A stretch of DNA of 15,817 bases from PALSA-505 sp035308365 (GTDB taxonomy: Bacteria > Actinomycetota > Actinomycetes > Streptosporangiales > Streptosporangiaceae): assembly GCA_035308365.1 (NCBI GenBank), contig DATGGU010000165.1:1-15817 (forward strand), read 5' to 3'. A program made the translations under genes and the position numbers. The notes below the pieces were generated by a model, which saw only the letters and a program-made list of their open reading frames with translations, made no database searches and was not told the origin of the DNA. This document shows, one piece after another, positions 1 through 12,000 of this stretch. Each line of letters starts with the position of its first letter. The stretch's first letter is position 1.

Positions 1-3000
1 AGCGGCACCACGGTGCTGTCGTCCAGGACCAGGATCCCGGTGGCCAGATGGACCGCATACCCGCGGCCGGCCCCGGGTTCGGCCGCCCGCCAGCCCGGTA
101 GCGGAGCCGGGATGCCGCCGGTCAGTGCCGGATCAATGGGCACCGCCAGCCTCCGTCCCGCATCCAGCCATTGCCAGCCAGGCGGCAGCACCCCCGGTGG
201 GCCCTGCGGCACGGGTGGCTGCGCCTGCGGCACGGGTGGCTGCGCCTGCGGCACGGGTGGCTGCGCCTGCGGGCCTGGCGGCTGCGGCTCCGGCTGCGGT
301 CCCGGTGGTTGCGGCTCCAGTTCCGGTGGCTGCGGTTCGGGCGGCTGCGGCGCTGGCTCCGGCTCCGGCGGCTGCGGCTCCGGACCCGGGGGCAGCAGCG
401 AGTGGGGGCCGGCCTGCGCGGGCTGGAGTTCTGTCAGGACGATCTCGGTGATCGGGCGGCCATCGCCGTCGATGACAGTGTTCCTGCTGAGGACCCCGAA
501 CAAGGCTCCCTCGGGAATGATCACTCCCCGGGCCAGCCGGGGAATCACCACGGTGGCGTCGCGAGCATCGGTCCGGCCGGGTGAGAGCTCATAGATCAGG
601 CGCGCGTTGTGGGTCCCCGTCGCCGGGAACGTCCCGCCCGCCAGATGGGCGCGGGCCAGCACGGGGTGGGGAATCACGTGCCGGCTACCGGCCTGGAGGG
701 CGGCCAGGTCGTCATCGTCCAGCGTGGCGGATCGCTGCACCGAGCGTGGGATCGCAGCCGGGCGGGGCAGGTATCCGACGATGTGGGGAGGCAGGCCCGC
801 GACGATCTCGCTGGCGGTATCGAGGACACGGCCCGTGACATCCTGCTGGAACGTCAGCGCGAGGTGCGGCTCGGTGGCCTGCAACAGTTCCGCGACCACG
901 CGTCCGGCCGTGTCCCAGTCACCGGGGAGGACCGGAGAGTCGACGATGACCTGGTACCGGGGACCGGCCGGAATGCCCGCGACCTCGGCGCGCCGTGCGG
1001 CTGGTGATTGGTCCGGGTGCAGCCACAGCCCGGCGGGAACCTGCTCCACGAGCCAGGGGCCGTACGTCCAGGCTTCGGGATGAACAACGCTCCGCGGCCG
1101 GCCGATCAGCGCCGGCGGCGTCAGGTAATGAACCAGCGGAAGGCCGATCAGGCGGTTGAGCATGCCGGGCAAGCCGGGGGCAACCCGGAGATCCACGGCG
1201 AGCGTCGCCCGCTGCGGGTCCGGCAGCATCCCCCGGACCTCCCCGAGCAGGCCCGCGTACTCCTGCGCCGCCATGGTGCCGGGCGGCGGAAGCATGGCCA
1301 GGCCGGCTGGGATTCTGTGCAGCGTCACACCGGCCGGTGCCCGCAGGTTCTCCAGCTCTTGCTCCAGGCTCACCTGCCAGGTGAACCCCGGGCTGGCCAG
1401 CGCACCGAGGCGCACCGGGCCAGGCCCGGCCGGCTCGAAACGCCACCACGATGCGGCCAGGTTGTCCTCGGCGTACGCGAACAGTCCAGCCTGGGTCGGC
1501 GAGACAACGGCATTCGCCGCGACGGTACGCTTCTGGAACCGGTCTGACAGGTGCTCGGCCAGCACCGCGGCACGGCCGTGACCGGCACCATCGTCCTGAT
1601 CATGGTGCACCATGATCATGCTGAAATCGGGCGGGATCGTGCGCGCTGCCTCCTCCACGGCGGCGGCCAGGTCGTCCTGAGGCAGATCCGCCGCGCTGAC
1701 GTCCGCCGCGATGAACAGATGGATCACCCCGGCCATGTCCGGCAGCCTGCGGATCAGGGCTCGTTCGGCATCGGTCAGGTCATTGGCCGGGTCGAAGGAG
1801 CCGGCCGAGCGGAGCACCACGAGGTTCCGGTGGCCGGCCAGCGGCCCGGCGACCAGGCCGCCGGTCACATCGACGTCGCCGTCCAGCGCGGAGCCCGGAC
1901 GCGGCCGGAACTGGCCCAGCAGGGTGAAGCCGGTGGGAGGCGGGCTGATCCGGGGGGCGGCACCCGGCGGCGAGAGCGCGGCGTTGTCCGGTATCTGCTC
2001 AGTGATGACCGTGTGCAGGTCATGGCTGGCGGGCTGGATGTCGAGCGGGCCATCGCCGTTGAACACGATCCAGTGATGACGGCTGGAGGCTGGCTGCTCG
2101 CCGGTATCCGGCTCCGCACCGGCGGCCAGCGGCTGGCCGGCCGTGTCGAACCAGTAGTTGACCGACCAGGTCTGGCCCAGGGGGGTGTGGTAGACATGCG
2201 CTCGCGAGGCCAGCACCTGGTTGTGCAGGTAACCCGCGACCCGCTGGGCGAACGGCGGACGGGCCACGGGCCCGGGCGCGCCGGCGTGGGCGGCCGCGAT
2301 CACCAGGTCTGGCAGCCGGGACCGGTCCCGGCCGTGGAACTGAGCGTGCTCCTCCTGGAACAGGCTCCACAGATGAGCGGCGAATTCGACGGCGGTCAGG
2401 TCAGGGGCGCCACCGAACCTGGCCGTCGCCGGGCTGAGCTGGTTCAGCAGCCGGAACGGCTCGGGGAACGGGGTGCCCGCGGGGTAGGGGGAACCGACGT
2501 AGAAGGTGTCCCGCTGATAGTCGTAGTGCCCGGCGACGGTGAACCAGTCCCGCAGGGTGGGGTCGAGCCGCCCCGCCGGACGTCTCTGGCTGGCCGCCTC
2601 ATCCCGGGTGAGCAGTGGCATGTTGAACACGGCGGCCAGCACGCCGGCGTCGTCACCCGGCCGGGGGAAGTAGCGGCCGGCCGGGACGGGGATGCCGTCG
2701 CGGTGCAGCAGGCCCAGCCGGATGCTTGCCTCGGGGCTGACGCCCAGTTCCAGGGCGTTGCGGACCCGGAATGAGACGGTGACCGTGCCGCCCGGCAGGT
2801 CGATCTTGTCCCGCTGGTTGCGGGCGGCCAGGGTGACGGTGATGACGGCGTCGGCCCCTACCCGCAGCCATGGGATCCTGCGGTTGCGGGCGACCGCCCT
2901 GGTCATGGTCTGCAGTACCCCGTACCCGGACCTGGTCGCCGACCCGCTCACGTTGACGTCGGCGCTGGATGTGAGGTTCTGCTTCTGGGGAGCGACGGGA

Positions 3001-6000
3001 GAGGCCTGGCCCCGGTCGCCGGTGGTCAGCGCCGGGCCCCCGCTGCCGCCGGTGGACCACGCCGCCCCCTGGGCGACGTTGGTGTTGAATTCGGCGAAGT
3101 GGTAGCCGACCGATTCCAGCCAGCCGTTGAAATACCCGCGCACCTGCGGCGAGACGAGCCGGATGGCCACGTTGAGCTGGCCGTGTGTGTCGGTGAGCGG
3201 GCCGCCCTCGCGCACCAGTCCCGGCATCGTGAAGCCGTGCTCGTCCAGCATGAACTCGAGCTGGCGGGTGAGCATCTGATAGGAGAGCATGTAGTGCAGG
3301 GCATGGCGGGCGATGGTGCCATGCTCGGTGAGGCGGCGGACCGCGGCGCTGTGCTGCCCGTTTTGCGGGGTTTCGTTGCCTGCCAGCCTGGCGATCACCT
3401 CGTCGAAGAGCACCTGCAGTTTCTCGTGGTCGAAGCCGAGGTTGAACAACTGCCGGTTCAGGATGTCGCCGCGGGTGACATTCAGCGGTGGCCCGGGCAG
3501 CGGAGCACCGGGCAGGGTTTCCTCTATCGCCGCGGCACCGGCCGGGACCTCGGGCAGCGTGTCGTTGCGGATCAGGTCGAGCGGGATGAGCACCCGTTCC
3601 TTCACCCGGACGGTGCGGCTGGGGAGAGCACGGCGCTGGTCGGCGGACTGCTGAAGCTGGCTGGCCAGCTTTTGCGGCAGGGTCATCCCGGCCGCGTTGG
3701 CCAGCCGGGACGGCTGATAGGTGGTCGACAGTGACACCTGGATTTCCACCTCGCCGCCGTAGCGGTCAGCGGGGCCGTCGATGAACAGGGTGTCACGGCT
3801 CGCCTCAACGCTCTGCCGGTATCCGTCGGCGGTGACGGTCCCCGTGCCGGTGCCATCCAGCCCGGCTTCCGCCGAGTTCAGCGGCCCGGCCGGCGGGCTG
3901 GCCGCAGGCGTGGCGGGTTCGGCCGGCCCGGCGCCCTCCGGCACGGTTGCCTCCGCTGGCGCCTGTACGGTCCAGCCCTTCCCGGTGGCCTTGGCCTTGG
4001 CCGAGTTGGCGATGTCGAGCCGGAACGCGTACCGGGAGACATTGGCGCTCTCGACGTGCTCAAGGAAGGCATAGCCCTGGTTAGCGGGGTCGCGCCGGGC
4101 GCGCAGCACGATCTGCGCTCGCTCATGGGCCAGCGGGACCGAGCGGGCGGCAGGGCTCAGGATCAGGCCCGGCCCGAGCAGCAGGTCCATCAGCATGGTC
4201 AGGGAGCCCAGGTTGAGCACATTCTGGAGGCTGGCCGGGACCCGCCGCTGCGGGGCGTGATCATTCTCGATCGTCCAGTGCGCCTCGAGCAGTTCGGGCG
4301 CCTGCTCCTCGAGCAGATCCCGCACGGCATCGAGTACCGGGTTGCCGTCGCCGGTGACACCCGCCGGGCCGCTGACAGCACCATGCGCGGGCGGCATGGG
4401 AAACAGCCGTTCGGACGCGGCCGACGGGGGAATCAGCGCGACGATGGGCACGGTACGGGTACTGCCCGGTGTGCTGGGCATGACCGGCACCTGCCGCGCG
4501 CCCGGCCTGGCCGCCGCCGTGGTGCGCCGGATTTCGGGGACGGTCCCCGGAACGGTGGGCAGCCCGCTGGCGAAGCGCGGGTCGGGCCCTGGATCGGCCA
4601 GCCGCAGGAAGCTGATGCCGCGCTGGACGGTGACGATGGCGGCGGCGGGCCTGGGCGGGCTGCGGTAGATCACGTTCTGGTCGTGGGCGGTTACCGAGAT
4701 CCGCCACACCATGTCGGCGGTGTTCTCCGTGTACTGCCTGATCGCCTGGGTGAGCCGTCCGGAGGTGGGAGTGATGGTCCTGGCCCGGGTCGTGGTGGAG
4801 CCGTGTGTGGCGGCATAGCCGGCCGACGGGTTCACCTGCTGCTCCCCGCCGCTGAGCATGCCAGCCAGCAGGCCGTAGACGCCGCTCAGGGCCCAGCCGA
4901 ACGACCGTCCCCTGGCTTGCGACGAGCTGACCGTGCCGTCCCCCTCGGCGACGTGCATCTGGAACATCTCAACCGGTCCCGCGCCGGCCTGCCGGGCATT
5001 GGTCGGGTAGCCCTCAATCCGGATCACCGCGTGCCGGTCGGTGACGATGCCGTCCTGCACGATGGTGTTCATCAGCACGGAAGGGCCGCGCACCATCGAT
5101 GAGCTCAGGTGGACCGGGCTGGTGACGGTCCAGTGCAGGTCCCCGATCGAAGCCGGGCTCATTCCGGCGTCTCGCAGCAGCGACTTCAGCGTGCGGCCGA
5201 TCTGCTGGCTGCCGAGCACCTCCATGACCTGGTCGTCAGGATTCAGGGGCAGATGACCGCCGGGTCCGAGGAACGGCCTGACGTCGGGCAGGGTCACGGT
5301 CCGGTCCGGCCCTCGTCTCGGGTCGCGGCGCCGGGGGGCGCGCTGGAAACGCACCACGCGGGCCTGGCCCGTCACGGCGATCACGTTGTGATCGGGAGCC
5401 ACGTCCCTGGTCAGCATCTCGGGAAGGATGAGCCGGGCTGAGCCGCCGTCCACCCACCTCCGGACGGAGACTGCCGGGCGGTTCGCCGCGGACGCGCCCG
5501 CGCTGCTGAACGCCGCCTTGGCGAGCGTGGAGAGCAGCGGCAGCCAGCCCCGGGGCGCGATGCTCCGCTCCGCATGGATGCGTACGTCGATACGGAATCT
5601 GACCCCATAGTCGAAGTAACGGGCCGGACCTTCGTAGAGCATTGCTTCCAGGCCGAACCCGGATGCCTGCGCGCGGGTGGTGGCGCTGTGCGTGCGGGAG
5701 CCGCTGACGGCCACGCTGGCGCCCAGGCTGCGCGGCGGGAGGCTGTCGCCCAGGCCGATGCCCCCGCCAGCCGTGATGGAGCCGGCGATGCTGGTGCCGA
5801 CGGTGTCGGCGGCGGAGTTGCCCGCGAATGCCGAGGGCATCACCTCCAGCGTTGCCTCCCCGATCCGGCCGCTGGCGATGTAGCCGGCCCCACGCTCGGC
5901 GCGGACGGTGACGGCGATGACCTCGGCGCCGTCCCGGGCCGGGCGGAACAGTTCCATCGTCTCCCCGCCGGGCTGGAACAGTCCGGCGGCTCCGCTGGCC

Positions 6001-9000
6001 AGCGCCTCCCGGGTGAACTTCGCGCTGAGCTGTGAGCGCAGGTAGGCGAGGTCCAGCGCATCCCACGGCCGGGCCCACGCCAGCGGTTCGTCTGCCTGCC
6101 GGACCATGTCCAGGATCGCCGGCAGCACGGCCTCGGCCTTGTGCAGGTGACCGACGGCGGAAAAGCCCATGCCCTGCCCGGCAGCCATGGATTCCGGCGG
6201 GTACCGCTGCGTTATTCGTTCGCCGGGCTCGTCATCTACCGGGATGTCCCGGCCGGACTGATGGACTGCTTCATCGATGAGTGCCTCGAAGCGCGCGCGC
6301 TGGATGCCGGGGACCCGCAGCGCCACGATGACGTCGCCCTCCACCCGGGGCATGTCTTCCGGAGTCTCGCTGTCCCTGGCGATCTGCACGATGAGGTGCA
6401 TGTGCGTGGTGTAGCGCACGCTTTCCCCGTGGAAGACCACGCCGCGGATGTCGCCTGACCCGGTGTTGGCCAACTGCGACCGGTCGGCCGACAGCGTCCC
6501 GGTGACTGCGCCCTTGACATAGACGCCGGAGTTTCCGCCGTAGGGCGCGGCCGGGGCGCCGATGGTGTAATCGGCTTCGATCTGCGGCAGGGTCAGCGAT
6601 GCCTGCCCGCTCTGCACCGCCTCGTCCACCACGTTGGTGAACCGCTGCAGTTCCTCCTTGACCGGCACGTGATCGATGGTGGCCGCCTCGACCGTGCGCA
6701 GCTCAGCCCGGACGATCAGGTACGCCCGCCGCCCGCTGGAGCCGGTGATCATCGGGGAGATGGCCCCGGGACCGCTGATATCCCCCCACATCCGCAGGAA
6801 CGACGGCTCGCTGAGAAAGAACTCCACTCCCTCGGCCAGGTCGGCGTCCGGTTCGTCCAGGCCCGCGGCCAGCGTGTCATACACGCGGGTCCGGAGCTGC
6901 TTCAGCCCGCCGGCCGACTCAGGCGTGACCAGGAACTGCGACAGCACCGACTGGAGCCTGCCCGCCGCGTCCCTGGCGGGCACCGGCCCGCCCACGCTGT
7001 CGCCGGTCGGCTGCCGGATGTGGAAGGTTATCCCCGCGCCGCCAAGCTGGCTCGCCGGGTCGTGCGTGGTGATCACCGCATCGGTGTCCACCTGCTCCTG
7101 GGTGACACCCAGCCGCCGCGCGCGTGGAAGCGTGCGCGGCACCGCGCGGAACGCACCCGGCGGATCGCCGGGCTGCTTCACCGGGGCGAACTCCTCGGGA
7201 AACCCGGCCCGTGCGCCGCCGTTGAGCGGCAGCCTGCCGGCCTGCTCCGGGCCCGGGCGGCCAGCCGGGCGGATCCGCGTGGTCAGCGCGGCGCCGGGGA
7301 AGTCGAAGTAAGCGGTCCCGCCGTGGCTGACCGGGAAACGCTTGGCCGCGGACACCGTGTCGCTGCCGCTGGTGAACGTGCTGCTGCTGGCCCCGGTCAA
7401 GGCCGCCCCCGCAGTCACGGCGAACACCTTGCGCGGCAGCGCCCCGAATGGCGTCTTGACGTCCGCCGCCACGCTCAGCTCGCGCCCACTGGCGACGGTG
7501 CGCCTCGATCCCGCGATCACCTCGTGGTCGGCCTCGACCGCGCCGTGCTCGATGTCCCCCACCGGCCGGTTCTCCGGATTGGCCTGCTGCCGGTGGACCC
7601 ACTGCACCGGATCGCCGAGGTCGAGGCCGACCGTGACCTCCTGCCGCGACGTCTTGGTGCTGACATTGAAGGTCAACCCGCCCTCCAGCAGCCGCTGGAT
7701 GAACGCGTGGTTGCCGTGCTCGCCCAGGAACGTGAGGACACGCGAGGTGACCGTCACGGCCAGCCCGCTCCCGGCCGGCAGCGCGGCCGCCACCAGGCCG
7801 GCGATCTCCTCGTCGTCGCCCAGCCGCACCTCGCCCAGCCGGACGAACCGGCCACGGTGGCCCATCGGGTACTGGCGCACCCCACCGACTTCCACGCCGA
7901 AGCCCGGCGGCAGTTCCCGGTCCGGCATGCCCTCCGGCTCCACACCCGGGATGCCGGACCGGGAGGACAGGCTGCGCGCATAAAGGCTCGGCCGGTCGGA
8001 CCCGCCCACCGACCGGGGCGACGGCGGGCCGATCGTGCTCCCGGCGGCGCCACTGGCGTGGGTGGGCGGCGTCAGCACCCCGCCGAAGCCGCCGAAGCCG
8101 GTCGAGAACCGCACATCCTGCTGTGGCGCTGGCCACCGCCCGGCCACCGGGTCATCGGGCCCGCCGGGCTGGCCGAGGGCGGTGGCACCAAGCTGGCTCA
8201 TGACGTCCGCCAGGGTGCCGTGGTACCTGGCCGGCGGTGTCCCGTTCCTGCTCACCCGCAGCCACCCGGCCTGGCGGGAGAGGTCCGGGGCCGGCTGGCC
8301 GCCGCCCGCCACCGGCGCGCTGATCACGTCGCCGGCCGCCGTACGCCACACGTCATCCAGTCCGGTCAGCACGTCCGAGCCGAGGCTGGCCGCGAAAGCC
8401 TCCAGCCCGCTGATGCTCGCGAGCACGCACGAGACCAGCACGACGGGGCGGCCAGGTACCCACCCGGGCAAGCTGGCCAGCCGGGCCGCGAACTCGCTGA
8501 AACCGTACTGCCGCCCGTCCGCCTCGAACCGGCCGGCCTGCTGGTTGAAATGCACCGCGACCACGTGATGGTCCTCGAACCCCGGCAGGTTGCCCGCGGC
8601 CCGCCGGACGGTGGGGTCGTCATGATCCAGCGGGAAGAACCAGCCCCCGGTGATCTGCTCGGGCGCGAACTGGACCTGCCTCACGCCTGTCTCGCCCAGC
8701 CCCGGCCCCGGCCGCGCACCGGGGTTCTTCAGCGCCGACCGCAGCGGTGGCGCCGGGCGCGTGGCCGGGGCGGGCGGGGCTGCCGCCGGCGAGGCAACCT
8801 CGAACGCGGCGGCGCGTCCCGGTCCGGTCATCCGTCCCGCCGCGCTGAGCGGCGTCACCCGTGGACTGGCCGGCGGCACGCTGGTGAGCTGGCCGGCCAT
8901 GGCGGTGACCGGCGCCGCGAGCTGGCCGGCCAGATCGCTGAGGGTGTCCAGGTCGTGCTGGCCGGTGCCGGGTGTGACATAGACAGTCAGGACCCCCCGG

Positions 9001-12000
9001 GCCGGCCGCGGCAGCCCGTCCAGGTACCCGCGGACCTGACCGGCCAGCCCGGCACCGGCCTGCCGCGGGTCGATGAAAACCCGGAACACCCCCGCGTCCG
9101 GAACAACCGCGCCGGCCTCGGCCAGCACCCTGCCGGGGACGGTGGTGCCCAGGGCGTGCGCGATCACCCCGGACCGTACGTGCGTGAACTCGAAGGTGCC
9201 CGGGCTGGGCAGCGGATACCTGGCCAGGACCTGGTCCCAGGACGGCCCCGGGCTGGCCGGGGAGACCGCTGGCTGCCCGCCGGAGGACGGGGCCGCAGAC
9301 GGCTGGCCAGCCCGCATCCCAGGCAGCACCCAGCCGGGAAGAGGCGGCGGCCCTTCGCTCACCGGGCTGGTCATCTGGCGGGTGACGGCACGGTATTCCC
9401 GCCGCAACCTGACCAGCTCCTGCGCGGCCTGCCACAGCGCGCGCCTGGCCTGCGCGGGACTGGCGGTGGCCGGCTGCGCGTGAGGCAGGGGGCCGGCCGC
9501 AACCTGCTCGCCGGACCCGCCGGCCGCAATCCGCTCGCCAGAGCCGCCGGCCGCAACCTGCTCGCCAGAGCCGCCGGCCGCAACCTGCTCGCCGGACCCG
9601 GCGGCCGGATCCCCGGCGGCTGGCTCACCGGCCGCGACCGCCTTGCCATAGCTGTCCTGCGCCTTCGCGACGGCCTTCAGCCTGGCGGTGACGGCGGTGC
9701 GGGCGATCTCGGCCGCGGCCTTGGCCCGGGCCAGCGCCGGGAACGACGTCTGCCTGGCCGCAGCGGTCGCGTCGGCGAGGGCGGTCCGGGCGGCCGCCAG
9801 CTCACCGCTGCCCACGGCGGCCGGGTTCTCCTGTGCCGCGGTCTTGATCTGCTGATAGGCGGCCCGCTTGGCCGCGGCGCCGGCGGCGTTCAGGTCATGC
9901 GTCAGCCGCAAGACGGTGACGTCGGCCTCGGCGCGGGTCAGGGCCGCCTGCGCGTGGGCGAGGTCCGCCTCGGCCTGGGCCACGGCCGCTTTCGCCTGCG
10001 TGACCTGTGCGGCCCGGCCGGTCTGGGTCACCCTGGCCTGCGCCGCCCCGGCCGCCGACGTGGCCAGGCCGGCCTGCCTCTCGGCCTCGGCCGAGGTCTT
10101 GGCCAGGGCCGACCAGTAAGCGGCGAGGAGATCGGCGCTGGCCTGCTGGGCGGCCGCTGCCGCCCGGGCATGCTCCGCGCGTGCCGCCGCCTTGGCTGTT
10201 ATCCGGGCCCGGAGGGTCCGGTAGGCGGCGACGACATCGGCCGCCGCCCGCTTTTCCGCCGCTCTGGCCCTGGCCTGCGCGGCCCGCTCGCCGACGGCTA
10301 CCCGGTATGCCGTCTTGACCTGGGCCGCGGCCCGGCTGGCAGCGGCTTCGGCCGCAGTGGCGTGCGCCCGCGCCGCGTCGGTGGCCCGGGCGTTCACCCG
10401 TAGGGCGCGCCGGGCCGCGGCGATGTCCCCGCGGCTGGCGCCCGGCTGCTGCCGCAGATCACGCAGCCTGGTCGCGGCGGCCTCATGAGCGGCCGAAGCT
10501 GCTGCGTACTGTGCTTTGGCCTCGCTGAACGCCGCGTCCGCCGCGCGATAGCCAGCCTTCGCGGATTCGTGTCCGGCTATGGCCCGGTGGACGGACGCCC
10601 GGGCCGCCGCGGCCGAGCCGGCCGCTTCGGTGTAGCCGAGCCTGGCCGCCTCGTGTACCGAGGCGGCGGCCGTGACCTCCGCGCCCGCCTGATCCACCGC
10701 GGACCGGGCCTCGCCGGCTATCGCCTGGGCGTGCTCGGCGGCGGCGCGGCGGGCGAAGTCCTGTGCCGCCGCGTGGTCGGCCAGCCGCTGTGAATACCGC
10801 GACGCCGCCTGCTGGTAAGCCGTGGATGGCAGCGGCCCGGACGGCTGGCCGTCAGCATGCGATGGCCCGGGAGGAGCGTGGCCATCCTGGGCGGTCACTT
10901 GCGGGTGTGCCGGGGGTGGGCTGCCCGGCTCGGCACCGGCCCGCGGCGGGTCGCTGGGAGTCTCACCCGCTGCGAACCTGGCCTGCTCGGCCTCGAAGGC
11001 TTTCTTCGCGTCGGCCAGCCGGCTGGCGGTCTTGGCCAACTGATACCTGGCGTAGGCATGTGCATACCCGGCCGTCTTGGTGTTGATCGCGCTGGTCAGC
11101 CGCGGCAGGCTGCCGCCAGCCCTGGCCAGTCCTTCGCTGGCCGTCGCGTGCTCGAGCTGCCGGGCGGCCGCCAGCAGGCCGGCCTCGCGCTGGTTCAGCT
11201 CAGCCAGCCTGGTTTGCGCCTCGGCGGGAGCCTGATCGCCCGGCCGCACACCGGGCGGCGAAGTCTGCGCGGCGGCCGGCTCCTGGCCGGCCAGGTCTGT
11301 GCGCTGGCTGAGCACCTCCCGCCGGGCGGCGGTCACCTTCTTCAGCTCGGCGATGATCTCGTTCTTGTTCGTGGCCGGCTTGGGTTCCAGGTTCCCCGCC
11401 CGTGGCTTGCCCCACTGCCGGACCTGCTCGGTGAACAGTTTCGCCTCGCTGTCATCCAGCTTCTTCAGCTCGCCGCCGATCTCGGCCAGCCGCCCGGACA
11501 CAGCCCTGGCCTGCGGCCCGGCCGGGGGTTCGGCCGAGGGTCCGGCTTGCAGCCTGGCCTGTTCGTCCAGCAGTGGCCGCCGCTGCGTGGTGATCTGCTC
11601 CAGGTCGCGGCTGAGCTGGGTCCACCGGCCCGGCGGCTCACTGGTCCCGGTCTTCTTCTCCGGCTGGTAGTACGTCCCGCCCGGCCGTCCCCCGGCGGCG
11701 AGTTCCTCCTTGACCGCAACCGCATGGGCCAGCGCGTCAAGTGCCTGCTCGTGCTCTGATCTGGCCAGCCCGCTGGCGCTGGGCTGATCCAGCGCGCCTG
11801 CTGGCTGCTCAGCCGGGCCGGTGGTGCCGGTGGTGTGCGGCGCCGTGCCTGCCAGCTCGCCCGGGTTCGCCGACGGGCGGTCGTCGAGCTGCTGGCTGAT
11901 CGACCGCTGGCGCTCGGCGATGACGTCGCGGACCTTCTCCGGATCGAAGCCGGGACCGCCGGGCCTGGTCTCCGGCAGCTTCAGGCCGGTGGCAGCGGGC

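Noticed and set aside
204..266. Short regular repeats as a CRISPR array
   Set aside because: The units are directly abutting with no spacers, are multiples of three, and encode a Pro-rich protein hinge.
919..1449. Minus-strand 176-codon frame overlapping the giant ORF, and similar ones at 6919-8136, 8620-9435 and 5236-6078
   Set aside because: Out of frame with the continuous giant ORF. Arg/Gly/Ala/Pro-rich shadows without motifs.
1551..2774. Plus-strand open frame of 407 codons
   Set aside because: Antisense shadow of the giant ORF. Low-complexity Gly/Arg/Val composition and no recognisable motif.
4056..5102. Plus-strand open frame of 348 codons
   Set aside because: Antisense shadow of the giant ORF with no family pattern. 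The real frame opposite reads as beta-rich protein.
2430..7960. RHS/YD-repeat shell as in Rhs/Tc toxins
   Set aside because: No recurring YD-x-x-G-R motif is seen. The repeats present are of another kind.
6669..10403. Plus-strand open frame of 1,244 codons
   Set aside because: It is exactly antisense to the giant ORF, rich in Arg/Gly/Pro with no domain pattern, and explained by GC-rich codons (Ala codons read in reverse). It has no convincing start or neighbours.
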